From assembly GCF_001673535.1 (NCBI RefSeq), contig NZ_LZLY01000130.1, positions 1 through 64,000 on the forward strand: a DNA stretch of 64,000 nt. Direction: 5' to 3'. Position numbers and translations under genes: made by a program. Shown piece by piece: positions 18,902-28,200 of the stretch (the stretch's first letter is position 1; every line of letters starts with the position of its first letter). Origin of the DNA: Mycobacterium sp. 1081908.1 (lineage in GTDB: Bacteria > Actinomycetota > Actinomycetes > Mycobacteriales > Mycobacteriaceae). Under the pieces are notes generated by a model that saw only the letters and a list, made by a program, of their open reading frames with translations, searched no databases and was not told the origin of the DNA.

Positions 18902-21112
18902 TCAGCCGGCGGGCGTGCGGTTGGCCGGCACCCCGGCCGCGCCGGCGAGCGCGCGGTCGGCCAGCGCACCCATCGCGGGTGCGAGCGCCCGCGCGTATTC
19001 GCTCGTCAGGTGATCGTCGAAATACACCATGGTGTCGCCCACGACGACCGGGCACCGGTCGGCGGTGCAGAACAGCTGGGTGAGGTTTTCGTAGTGTCCG
19101 CCACCGGCTTTGGTGGCGGTGGTCTCGTCCGCGATGCCGGCGCGGTTCAACGCCTTCGACCGTGGCGACGAGCAGGCCATCGCGTCGTCGAGGTGGTCGG
19201 ACAGGCAGATCGGCACCGACTCGTAGGGATTCGGAACCGGCCCGAGCACCAGCACCTGCGCACCGACGCCGCGCAGCTGCTGCACCAGCCGGGTCAGGCC
19301 GTCGGACCAGGCCCGGTTGTAGGGCTTGGGCAGGTAGTCCAGGCCGCCGTACCCGCGGGACATGCTCACCACGACGAGCCGCGGGTGTTCGGCGCGCAAC
19401 CGGGCCAGCATCGCACCGCGCCACTGCTCGCAGCGCTGAACGTAGTCCACCAAGCGACCGACGAAGCCGTTGACCGGCAGGCTCATCGGCGGACACGCCC
19501 CCTTGGTCAGGGTCTCCAGCCGCCAGTGCCGCTGCTCGGCGACCTGCTGGAAGGCCGGGGCCCACATCGTGGCGTGCGAGTCGCCCAGCAGGGCCACCGT
19601 CGTCTTCGAGGCCGGATCGCCCAGCACGCACCCGGGTTGTCCGACCGCCAACAGGTTGCGTTGGCAGCCGTTGAAGAACTCCGCCCGGTATTCGGCGGCC
19701 GCGTGGGCGAGCGGCGGCTCGAGGTTCGACGGGACGGCCCGCAGGTTCGCGGCCGCCGCGACCGCGGCCTGCACCTGGGCGAACGAGTCGTGCACCGCGG
19801 CGTCGTAGGCGTCGATGCTGGAGCCCGCCGGGGCAGGCGACGCCGTGATGGCCAACCGCGCGCCCGGCGCTCCGCCGCCGACCGGGTCGGGCACCCGGCC
19901 GATCAGCGCCACGCCCACGCAGACCGCGGCGGCGGTGGCGACGCCGCCGAGCGCGAGGCTGGCCAGGGCGGAGCGGCGTATCGGGGCGGCGAATCGGAAG
20001 GGATCCTCGATGAAGCGCAACGTGAGCACGGCCAGCGCGCCGGAGACGAGGACCATCGCCAGTCGGCCGGCCAGCCCCAGGGGGTGGCCCAGCAGGGCCG
20101 GCGCGAGCAGCAGAACCGGCCAGTGCCACAGGTACAAGGAGTAGGAGATCCGGCCGATCGCGCGCATCGGCGCCGCGCCCAACACGCGCCCGCATCCCTG
20201 GGCGGGGGTGGCGCAGCCGGCGCCGATCACCAGCACCGCGCCCAGCACCGGCAACAGCGCGGCGGTGCCCGGATAGAGCGTGCCGGGACCGAGCAGGCCG
20301 CAGGAAAGCAGGATCACCGCCAGGCCCGCCCACCCCAAGATCGTGGCGGCGCGTGCCGGGAGTCGGCGCAGCTGGGCGGCCAAGAGGGCGACCAGGCCGC
20401 CCGCGGCCAACTGCCACGCCCGGGTGGGCAGGGAAAAGAACGCCACGGAGGGCGCCACGAAGGTGGCGGCCAGCGACAGCACGAACGACAGGGCGGCGAC
20501 CAGCGCCAGAACCACCAGATATGGCGTCTGCTTGGACGGGGCCTCGGCCTTGGTGCGCCGTCGCACGAGCCGGATGAGCCACGTCGTGCCGATGATCAGC
20601 GCCGGCCACACCAGGTAGAACTGCTCCTCCACGCCCAGCGACCAGTAGTGCTGAAACGGCGACGGCGGCTGCGCAGGGGAGAAGTAGCTCAAGCCCTCGT
20701 GGGCGAAGTGGTTGTTGCTGACATACAGCGCGCTGTAGACGCCGTCCTCCAGCACGCCGCGGGCCTGCAGCGGGGGCAGCAGGGCCGCCGAGGCGATCGC
20801 GGTGACCACGCCGACCAGGGCCGAGGCCGGCAGCAGCCGGCGAGCCCGGGCCCCGTAGAACCGGCTCAACTTCACGGTGCCGGCGGAGCTCACCTCGCGC
20901 CACAGCAGCCCGGTGATCAGGAAGCCCGAGATGACGAAGAACAGGTCCACGCCGACGAACCCGCCACCGACACCGGGCAGGCCGGCGTGAAAGAGGACGA
21001 CGGCCACGACCGCGACGGCGCGCAGGCCTTCGATGTCGGCGCGAAAGCCCGACTCAGCCGAGCGCTGACCCCGCGGTCGGTCGACAGGGCTGACGCGGTC
21101 GGCGTGAAGCAA
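18902..21112 (-). CDS. Membrane acyltransferase, acyltransferase-3 plus SGNH domain (paralogue D)
   Basis: About 736 residues with the same two-part architecture (FRADIEGLRAVAVVAVVLFHA block, ten membrane segments, SGNH domain with GDSH near 510). The last SGNH block is odd: the others read DWRH, DWNH or DRSH, but this one reads FDDHLT, one residue shorter, so the Asp-xx-His spacing is lost. The start is uncertain. The position matching the GTG of the paralogues is GTT, and I use TTG 21112, which corresponds to about codon 3 of paralogue C, with AAGG upstream. The 5' leader carries a C5/G5 hairpin. It is divergent from the methyltransferase at 21265. Confidence 0.8.
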   Translation of the reverse strand: MLHADRVSPVDRPRGQRSAESGFRADIEGLRAVAVVAVVLFHAGLPGVGGGFVGVDLFFVISGFLITGLLWREVSSAGTVKLSRFYGARARRLLPASALVGVVTAIASAALLPPLQARGVLEDGVYSALYVSNNHFAHEGLSYFSPAQPPSPFQHYWSLGVEEQFYLVWPALIIGTTWLIRLVRRRTKAEAPSKQTPYLVVLALVAALSFVLSLAATFVAPSVAFFSLPTRAWQLAAGGLVALLAAQLRRLPARAATILGWAGLAVILLSCGLLGPGTLYPGTAALLPVLGAVLVIGAGCATPAQGCGRVLGAAPMRAIGRISYSLYLWHWPVLLLAPALLGHPLGLAGRLAMVLVSGALAVLTLRFIEDPFRFAAPIRRSALASLALGGVATAAAVCVGVALIGRVPDPVGGGAPGARLAITASPAPAGSSIDAYDAAVHDSFAQVQAAVAAAANLRAVPSNLEPPLAHAAAEYRAEFFNGCQRNLLAVGQPGCVLGDPASKTTVALLGDSHATMWAPAFQQVAEQRHWRLETLTKGACPPMSLPVNGFVGRLVDYVQRCEQWRGAMLARLRAEHPRLVVVSMSRGYGGLDYLPKPYNRAWSDGLTRLVQQLRGVGAQVLVLGPVPNPYESVPICLSDHLDDAMACSSPRSKALNRAGIADETTATKAGGGHYENLTQLFCTADRCPVVVGDTMVYFDDHLTSEYARALAPAMGALADRALAGAAGVPANRTPAG

Positions 21113-21150
21113 GGAAGCAACCTTGGAAAGAAGGAGAAATGAGGACGTGT

Positions 21151-21165
21151 CCCCCCGGTCGGGGG
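21151..21165 (-). other. GC-only hairpin in the acyltransferase D leader
   Basis: The sense strand has CCCCC-GACC-GGGGG, a five-pair stem with a four-base loop, within a few bases of the predicted transcription start. It could affect mRNA stability or translation. The other three leaders lack it. Confidence 0.4.
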
Positions 21166-21166
21166 A

Positions 21167-21186
21167 AGTATCACACACGTGTTGAA
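21167..21186 (-). promoter_or_regulatory. Acyltransferase-type promoter element, copy 4
   Basis: Sense strand reads TTCAACACGTGTGTGATACT, a two-substitution variant of the core seen in copies 1-3. It contains the palindrome ACACGTGT; copy 1 has the related ACACGCGTGT. Confidence 0.55.
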
Positions 21187-21264
21187 CGCATTGGGTATGT
21201 TTGCGAATCATTGTCCGAGAGCTGACGGAAGGCGGAGCTCGCCCATGACCAACCTGGAGGTGCG

Positions 21265-22377
21265 GTGAGCGTCGTCGACAGCCCGACGGTGGAAAGCCCG
21301 GGAGTCGATCGGACGAACCTGCACAAGGTATGGAAGGCGGTCCTGGCCGGCGACGCTCTTCTGCTGGCCGCGGCGTGCTATTTCCAGCCGCTGCTCCTCG
21401 CCGCGTTGGGCGCGCTGCTCCTTTTACTTGTGGTTGCGCGCCTCGTTCATCGGGATCGCGACCGCTACATCCCGAACCTGTACGCCCGGGACATCAGCGT
21501 CTACGACGACGCATATCGCGCGTTCATCCGCCGCACGCTCGCCGACATCCGGCGGTGCAGGATCGCGGGCCACACGCTGCTACGCGAGGCGTCGCAACTG
21601 GCGAGGCCAAGCCGCGATGAACTGCTGCTCGACCTGGGCGTGTGGCTCGGCTGGTCGACGCGGCTGACGTCCGACGCCTCCGGCCGCCAGGTGTACGGCT
21701 TCGATACCTTCGAGGGCCTCGTCGAGGACTGGCAAATCGACGACCAGGCCCTCATCAAGCAGGGGACCTTCTCACTGTCTGAACCGCTCGCGCAACGGTC
21801 TATGAAGGACACCGGAGTGACCCTGCACGACGGGGTTCCCGACGCGCTCGGTCGCAAGGTGCAGTTCATCAAGGGCAGCACGTACGAGACGCTGGCGCCG
21901 TTCCTGGCCGATCGCCCCGGCGCCCCGATCGCGTTGTTCCACATGGACTTGGACACCTACGAGAGTTGCCTGCACGCGCTGGAAACGTGCAAGGACCGCT
22001 TCGTCGAAGGATCCGTTCTCGTCTTCGACGAATACCTCGTCACCAATGCCGAAATGCTCGCGTTCTATGAGTTCCAGAGCAAGTACGAACTGGAATGGCG
22101 GTACCGGGCGTGGGGCCTCGAGATCATGGAGATGAACCTCGAGATGGTCGTCTCGCGGTGGAAACGCGCCACCTACTACCTGCCCTGGATTGCGGGCTAT
22201 TGGTTGGTGGGGGACGGCAGCTATGTCTGGAAGTTCTTCCGCAGGCGGTTCTGGCGTTTCTGGCTGGGCGCGCCGATGGGCGACATCCTTTTCATGCTGG
22301 GTGCCGCCGGACAGCGGAAGTCGGTCAGCCTGGAAATCACGGGTCTCGGCAAGCTCGATCCAAACCGCCCAGCGTGA
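21265..22377 (+). CDS. Membrane-anchored SAM-dependent methyltransferase (TylF/MycF-like)
   Basis: 370 residues. A hydrophobic hairpin (about 26-61) suggests anchoring to the membrane. Then comes a class I methyltransferase fold in which LLLDLGVWLGWSTR stands for motif I and YGFDTFEGL for the acidic loop. FHMDLDTYESC and VFDEY resemble the metal/substrate-binding Asp residues of TylF-type sugar O-methyltransferases. A sugar O-methylation role on the glycan is therefore the best guess. GTG 21265 has GGAGG about 5 bases upstream. A seven-codon ATG reading frame (21245-21268) ends over this GTG and could couple translation. Glycosyltransferase 2 follows after 18 bases, so they are probably one operon. 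Confidence 0.75.
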   Translation: MSVVDSPTVESPGVDRTNLHKVWKAVLAGDALLLAAACYFQPLLLAALGALLLLLVVARLVHRDRDRYIPNLYARDISVYDDAYRAFIRRTLADIRRCRIAGHTLLREASQLARPSRDELLLDLGVWLGWSTRLTSDASGRQVYGFDTFEGLVEDWQIDDQALIKQGTFSLSEPLAQRSMKDTGVTLHDGVPDALGRKVQFIKGSTYETLAPFLADRPGAPIALFHMDLDTYESCLHALETCKDRFVEGSVLVFDEYLVTNAEMLAFYEFQSKYELEWRYRAWGLEIMEMNLEMVVSRWKRATYYLPWIAGYWLVGDGSYVWKFFRRRFWRFWLGAPMGDILFMLGAAGQRKSVSLEITGLGKLDPNRPA

Positions 22378-22395
22378 CCTAGGACTCGGGCCGCG

Positions 22396-23664
22396 ATGAA
22401 GTTTGTGCTGGCAAGCTGGGGCAGTCGCGGTGATGTCGAGCCCAACCTCGCCGTCGGGCGTGAGCTGACGCTCCGGGGGCACGACGTGTGCATGGCAGTC
22501 CCCCCCGATCTGGTCGGCTTCGCGGAGGCGGCCGGTGTCGCGGCCGTCGGCTTCGGACCGGAGTCGAACTCCATCCTCGACTCGCACCGCGAATTCTGGA
22601 CCTGTTTCTTCAGCCACCCTTGGCGGATCAGGGATCTGACGAGGGCGCGGCTCGCGATCGGCGGGCCTCTACTCCAGGGTTGGCAGGACATGAGCACGGC
22701 CCTGAGTTCCCTGGCCGACGGCGCCGACCTGATTTTCACCGGCATCAACTTCGAGGACGCTGCCGCCAACGTCGCGGAGTACTACGGCATTCCGCTGGCC
22801 ACCTTGCACTACTTCCCGCTGCGGCCCAACCGTCAGACCCTCCGATTCCTGCCGGCACGGCTGCGGCGTCCGGCGGTCGCGGCCTTCTGGTGGGTCTCGT
22901 GGCGTGGGATGAAAAAGGTAGAAGACACCCAGCGCCGTGAACTCGGCCTGCCAAAGGCAACCGGTTCCGCACCGCGGCGGATCACCGAACGCGGATCGCT
23001 GGAAATCCAGGCCTACGACGAGGCGTGTTTTCCCGGGCTGGCGGCGGAATGGTCGGAGTGGGACGGTCAGCGTCCCTTCGTGGGCACGCTGACGCTGGAA
23101 TTGCCGACGGACGCCGACGACGAGGTCGCGTCCTGGATCGCCGCGGGAACGCCGCCGATCTTTTTCGGGTTCGGCAGCATCCCGGTCGAATCCCCGGCGG
23201 ACACGATCGCCATGATCGCCGCGGCCTGCGCGCGGTTGGGCGAGCGGGCCTTGGTGGTCGCCGGCGGGACTGATTACAGCGGCGTGCCGCAGTTCGACCA
23301 CGTCAAGGTGGTGGGCGCGATGAACTATGCGACCGTGTTTCCCGCCTGCCGCGCGGTCGTCCACCACGGCGGCTCGGGCACCACGCCCGTTGCGATGCGT
23401 GCGGGGGTCCCACAGGTGATCCTCTATTGGGATCTGGTGCACGCGGTTTATGGGGCCGCGGTCAAACGGCTCGAGGTGGGCACCGCCCGGCGCTTTTCGA
23501 CGGCCAGCGAGAAATCGTTGATCGCGGATCTGCGAACCGTCCTCGCCCCGCAGTGCGCCGCCCGGGCCTGCGAACTGGCCACCCGAATGACCGAACCGGC
23601 CAAAAGCGCCGCGGCCGCCGCCGACCTGCTGGAGAATTTCGCCCGACGCAAGCGGGCTAGCTGA
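22396..23664 (+). CDS. GPL-type glycosyltransferase 2 (GT-B, UGT/Gtf family)
   Basis: 422 residues, same length and layout as glycosyltransferase 1. The N terminus MKFVLASWGSRGDVEPNLAVGRELTLRGHDV and the C-terminal diphosphate-binding HHGGSGTTPVA (about 318-328) are canonical for the GPL Gtf family. ATG 22396 follows the methyltransferase by 18 bases (AGGA upstream), suggesting co-transcription and a joined glycosylation/methylation step. The next glycosyltransferase is 88 bases downstream but has its own promoter-like cassette. Acceptor and donor are not readable. Confidence 0.88.
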   Translation: MKFVLASWGSRGDVEPNLAVGRELTLRGHDVCMAVPPDLVGFAEAAGVAAVGFGPESNSILDSHREFWTCFFSHPWRIRDLTRARLAIGGPLLQGWQDMSTALSSLADGADLIFTGINFEDAAANVAEYYGIPLATLHYFPLRPNRQTLRFLPARLRRPAVAAFWWVSWRGMKKVEDTQRRELGLPKATGSAPRRITERGSLEIQAYDEACFPGLAAEWSEWDGQRPFVGTLTLELPTDADDEVASWIAAGTPPIFFGFGSIPVESPADTIAMIAAACARLGERALVVAGGTDYSGVPQFDHVKVVGAMNYATVFPACRAVVHHGGSGTTPVAMRAGVPQVILYWDLVHAVYGAAVKRLEVGTARRFSTASEKSLIADLRTVLAPQCAARACELATRMTEPAKSAAAAADLLENFARRKRAS

Positions 23665-23713
23665 GCGGCCAGGGCGATTTTTGAGGCAGGGGCCAGGGCC
23701 AGGAAGTATGGTT

Positions 23714-23727
23714 TAGCACTTGTTAGA
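23714..23727 (+). promoter_or_regulatory. Degenerate KstR-type operator in promoter of glycosyltransferase 3
   Basis: TAGCACTTGTTAGA fits TNNAACNNGTTNNA except for one base (C for A). It is preceded by the same TATGGT (23707-23712, -10-like) and flanks as the operators at 25151 and 39067, so it belongs to one repeated cassette. Confidence 0.5.
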
Positions 23728-23752
23728 CCCAAGTAGAAGAGCGAGGAGCTCC

Positions 23753-24988
23753 ATGAAGTTTGTGCTGGCGTGCTGGGGAAGCCGTGGCGATATCGAGCCC
23801 GTGGCCGTCGTCGGCCGCGAGCTGGCGCGCCGCGGGCACGAGGTGTGCATGGCCGTCCCGCCCGACCAGATCGCCTTCGTCGAGAAGCTCGGGCTTTCGG
23901 CCGTCGCCTACGGGGTCGACTGGTCGGAGAGCATGAAACCGTTGCGCAGCTTCATGAGCCTGTTTTTCCGCGAGCCGTGGCGGATCCGGGGTCTGATCAA
24001 GTTCTGGCGCGACCGATGGGATGTCTTCACCACGTGCTGGGCCGACATGAGCAGGACGCTCGTGGCGGCGGCGGAGGGCGCCGACCTGCTGTTGACCGGC
24101 CAGAGCTGGGAGGAGCAGGCAAGCAGCGTCGCGGAGTACTACAACATTCCGTTGGCAACGCTGCATTACAACCCGATCCGGGCCACCGCCGCCCGGCAGG
24201 TGCGGGCGTACGAATGGGGTTACTGGCTGCTGAGCAAGAGGGTCGAGGGCGCGCAGCGTCGTGAACTCGGCCTGCCGAAGGCCACCAAGCCCGCACCCCA
24301 GCGGATCGTCGAACGCGGCTCGCTGGAGCTGCAGGCGTACGACGCGGCGCTGTTTCCCTGGTTGCCGGCCCAATGGGCGGAATACACCAAGGAGCGCCCC
24401 AACGTCGGCACGCTGACGCTGGAGTGGCAGACCGACGCCGACGACGAGATCGCGGCGTGGATCGCCGAAGGGGAACCGCCGATTTCCTTCGGCTTCGGCA
24501 GCATCCCCGTGGACGACCCGACCGCGATCATGGCCATGATCGGCGCGGCCACCGCGGAGCTAGGGGTGCGGGGGCTGGTGGTATCGGCCGGCAGCGACTA
24601 CAGCAACGGCCCCCACTTCGACCACGTCAAGGTGGTGGACACGATGAACTACGCGCGGATCTTTCCCACCGTTCGCGCGATCGTGCATCGCGGCGGTTCG
24701 GGCACCACGAACGCCGCCCTGCGCTCGGGCGTGCCCGCGCTGATTCTGTGGAAGTTGCCCGACCAGTTCTTCTGGGGAAATCAAATCAAGCGATTGAAGG
24801 TCGGCACCGCCCGGCGGCTTTCGACGGCCACCACGGAAACGCTCTTGAAGGACCTCCGCACGATCCTCACCCCGGAATACGCGGCCCGGGCGCGTGAAGT
24901 CGCGTCGCAAATGAGCGACGCGTCTAAAGGCACTGTTGCCGCCGGCGACCTGGTCGAGAATTTCGCCCGCGCGCGAGTTGCCGGCTGA
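23753..24988 (+). CDS. GPL-type glycosyltransferase 3 (GT-B, UGT/Gtf family)
   Basis: 411 residues, 11 shorter than the other two, with the difference in the middle (the LRFLPARLR region is missing). The N terminus MKFVLACWGSRGDIEPVAVVGRELARRGHEV is typical. The C-terminal donor site reads HRGGSGTTNAA: the second His of the usual HHGG is Arg, an unusual change at a residue that normally contacts the nucleotide diphosphate. It may alter donor choice or activity. GAGGAG lies about 5 bases before ATG 23753. The upstream cassette resembles those of mbtH and the PKS, which suggests coordinate control with the backbone genes. Confidence 0.86.
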   Translation: MKFVLACWGSRGDIEPVAVVGRELARRGHEVCMAVPPDQIAFVEKLGLSAVAYGVDWSESMKPLRSFMSLFFREPWRIRGLIKFWRDRWDVFTTCWADMSRTLVAAAEGADLLLTGQSWEEQASSVAEYYNIPLATLHYNPIRATAARQVRAYEWGYWLLSKRVEGAQRRELGLPKATKPAPQRIVERGSLELQAYDAALFPWLPAQWAEYTKERPNVGTLTLEWQTDADDEIAAWIAEGEPPISFGFGSIPVDDPTAIMAMIGAATAELGVRGLVVSAGSDYSNGPHFDHVKVVDTMNYARIFPTVRAIVHRGGSGTTNAALRSGVPALILWKLPDQFFWGNQIKRLKVGTARRLSTATTETLLKDLRTILTPEYAARAREVASQMSDASKGTVAAGDLVENFARARVAG

Positions 24989-25088
24989 CCGGCTCGAAAC
25001 GCCACCGCGCGAGCACCCATCACCGCAGGTCAAGCCGGTCGGACGGGCCAACCGACGGAGCGCCTCGCACGCCCGCCGATTGGCGACC

Positions 25089-25134
25089 CGCGTGACGGCC
25101 GTCTCAGTTACCTATTCGCGTGACAGGGGTCTCA
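25089..25134 (+). repeat. Two direct 18-bp repeats upstream of the PKS promoter
   Basis: Two copies of CGCGTGACnGnnGTCTCA start at 25089 and 25117, 28 bases apart, with 15 of 18 bases identical. The second runs into the -35-like GTGACA (25120-25125). Possibly a regulator-binding pair; no such repeat is seen before mbtH. Confidence 0.45.
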
Positions 25135-25143
25135 CCCAGCAAG

Positions 25144-25164
25144 TATGGTCTAGAACTTGTTATA
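25144..25164 (+). promoter_or_regulatory. KstR-type operator with overlapping promoter before the MbtH remnant and PKS
   Basis: TATGGT (25144-25149) is a TANNNT-type -10 box, 18 bases after GTGACA. TAGAACTTGTTATA (25151-25164) is an exact match to TNNAACNNGTTNNA, the published motif of the cholesterol-responsive TetR repressor KstR. It overlaps the expected start point, a repressing position. Another TetR regulator with a similar site is possible. Confidence 0.6.
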
Positions 25165-25194
25165 CCCATGTCGAGTAGACGTCTGGAGACGCGG

Positions 25195-25287
25195 TTGAGC
25201 ATCAATCCCTTCGATGATGGCGGGGGCTGCTTTTTCGTCTTGGTCAACGACGAGAAGCAACAGCAGATGATCGGCGGTCGGAAATGA
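25195..25287 (+). pseudogene. Truncated mbtH fragment acting as a 30-codon leader to the PKS
   Basis: The TTG frame encodes a 30-residue peptide containing NPFDDGGGCFFVLVND, matching the N terminus of the intact MbtH-like protein at 39112 (NPFDDDDGSFFVLVNH). Similarity stops after codon 24 or so, before the SLWP and PAGW residues that define MbtH function, so it cannot act as an NRPS partner. The upstream 55 bases also match those of the intact mbtH, so promoter, leader and gene start were duplicated together. Its TGA overlaps the PKS ATG (ATGA), which would couple PKS translation to reading of the remnant. GGAGAC precedes the TTG. Confidence 0.75.
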
Positions 25288-28200
25288 CTGATCTACAGAA
25301 CGGTCTCGAAACACCAAAACCCGCCCGCGGATCGCAGGGCACGGGCGAGAGCTACGCCATCGTCGGCTACGCGGTGCGCCTGCCGGGCGCCCCCGATGCC
25401 AACGCGTTCTGGGATGTGCTGTGCAAAGGCCGCGACGCGCTCTCGGAGGTGCCCCCGGACCGCTGGGATGTCGACCAGTTCTACGACCCGGATCCCGATG
25501 CCCCTGGAAAGATCGTCAGCCGCCGGGCCGGGTTCATCGAGGACGTGACCGGGTTCGACGCGCCGTTCTTTGGGTTGTCGAACCGGGAAACCATGCTGAT
25601 CGACCCGCAGCACCGGATCCTGCTGGAGACGGCCTGGCAGGCGGTGGAGCATTCGGGAACCGCCCCGTCGGCGCTGGCGAACACCAAGACCGGTGTGTTC
25701 ATGGGTCTGGGCACCCACGACTACCTGGGCCTGATCTCCGAACAGCTGAGTTACGAGGAGATCGAGGCCTACGTCGCGATCGGGACGTCGTCCGCCGCGG
25801 GCGCGGGCCGGATCAGCTATGGGCTGGGGTTGCAGGGCCCGGCGGTGTCCGTCGACACGGCGTGCAGCTCGTCGCTGGTGGCCGTGCATCAGGCGTGCCA
25901 GGCGCTGCGCTTCGGCGAATGCGACCTCGCGCTGGCCGGCGGCGTCAACGTCCTGCTCAGCGCGAAGACCGCGATGACCTTCTCGCACGCGCACATGCTG
26001 GCCCCGGACGGGAAGTGCAAGACCTTCGACGCGGCCGCCGACGGTTATGTGCGCGGCGAGGGCTGCGGCGTCGTCGTCGTCAAGCGCCTCGAGGACGCCA
26101 TCCGTGACGGCGACCGGATCCGGGCCGTCATCCGGGGCAGCGCGATCAACCAGGACGGCGCGTCGGGCGGATTGACGGTGCCCAACGGTGTCGCCCAGCA
26201 GCGCGTGATCGCCGAGGCGCTGCAGTGCGCGGGTGTCGCGCCCGGTGACGTGGGATACCTGGAGGCGCACGGGACGGGCACCTCGCTGGGCGACCCGATC
26301 GAGGTCCAGGCTGCGGGCGCGGCGTTGGGCAAGGGGCGTGACGCCGACCGGCCGCTGCTGATCGGGTCGGTGAAGACGAACATCGGGCACCTGGAGGCGG
26401 CCGCGGGAATCGCGGGCCTGATCAAGGTGATCCTGTCCCTCGAGCACGAGGTGCTGCCGAAGCACCTGAACTTCAGCAAGCCGTCGCCGCACATTCCGTG
26501 GGACCGGCTGCCCGTGCGGGTGGTGGACGAGGCCCTGCCCTGGAAACGCGACGGCCGGCCCCGCATCGCCGGGGTCAGCTCGTTCGGGTTCTCCGGGACC
26601 AACTCGCACATCATCGTGGAGGAAGCGCCCGAGGTGGCCCCGGTCGCCGCCGCGCCGGAGACCCCGTCGGACGACCGGCGGTTCAGCCTGTTGCCGCTCT
26701 CGGCGCGCAACCCGGCGGCGCTGGCGGAGCTCGCCAAGGCCTACGGCGGCTGGCTGGCCGCCCACCCGGACGCCTCGCTGGCCGACGTCTGCCTGACGGC
26801 CGGCGCCGGGCGCTCGCACTTCGAGCACCGGGCCGCGCTGGTGGTGAATTCGACGGAGTCCGCGCGCGAGCAACTCGCCGCGCTGGCCGACGATCGCCCG
26901 GCGCCGGGCCTGCTGCGCGGCGACTGCACCGACCGGCCGAAGACGGCGTGGTTGTTCACCGGCCAGGGCAGCCAGTATGCCGGCATGGCGCGGGAGCTCT
27001 TCGAGACCGAACCGGTGTTCGCCGAGACGATGACCCGGTGCGCGGCGGCGGTCGCCGACGTGCTCGAAAAGCCGCTGCTGGACGTGATTTTCGACCCGGA
27101 CGGCGACGACACCCTGCGGCAGACCAGTTACGCCCAGCCCGCCCTGTTCGCGGTCGAGATGGGCCTGGCCCGCCTCTGGCAGTCGTGGGGCTTCGAAGCG
27201 GACGTGGTGATCGGCCACAGCGTCGGCCAGTACACGGCGGCCTGCGTCGCGGGCGTGTTCAGCCTCGAGGACGGAATGCTGCTGATGGCCGAGCGCGGCC
27301 GCCTGTTCGGCAGCTTGCCCGACGGCGGCCGGATGGTCGCGGTCTTCGCCGCCCCCGAGCGGGTGGAGGGCATCACCGACGAGTTCCCCAGCCTGTCCGT
27401 GGCCGCCTACAACGGCGCGAACACCGTGCTGTCGGGGCCCGTTCAGGATCTCGACCAGGCGGTGGCCGGCCTGGAAGCCGACGGTGTGCGCTGCGACTGG
27501 CTGGACACCAGCCACGCCTTCCACTCGGCGCTGCTGGACCCGGTCCTCGACGAATTCGAGGCGTACGCCAACCGGTTCGAGTTCGGCGCGCCACAAAAGA
27601 CGTTGGTGTGCAACCGCACCGGCGCGGCCCTGGGCCGAAGCGCGAAGCTGGACGGCGCCTACTGGCGCCGCCACGCGCGGCAGCCGGTCGAGTTCGCCAA
27701 GAGCGTGCGCACGCTGGCCGAACTGCACTGCACGATGCTGCTGGAGATCGGCCCCCAGCCGATCCTGACCGCCGCCGCCATGCGGGCGTGGCCGGACCCG
27801 GCCACCGCGCCGCGGGCGATCGCGTCGCTGCGTAAGAACATCGCCGACCATCGCCAGATCACCGAAGCCCTCGCGAACGCCTACATCGTCGGGCACCGGC
27901 CCGACTTCGGCGCCCTGGCGCCGGTGAGCGCGCGCAAGCTCGACCTGCCCACCTATCCGTTCCAGCACCGCCAGTACTGGTTCCGCGAGCAGAAGGCCGC
28001 GGCCGCCCAAACCTCCAGCCAGCCGTCGGCCATGCGGACCCAGGCCGTCGGGCTGCTGGAGGACGGCCGGTTCGAGGAGCTCGCGGCGCTGCTCGGCGGC
28101 GGGACCAGCAATCAACAGACCGTCGATGTGCTGAAACAGCTTGCGGCAGAACACAACCAACAGCGCAACGCCCAGTCCATCGCGGACTCCCGCTACGAGA

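Noticed and set aside
21245..21268. Seven-codon reading frame ending over the methyltransferase start
   Set aside because: It could be a coupling leader, but it is too short to judge; kept only as a remark under the methyltransferase.
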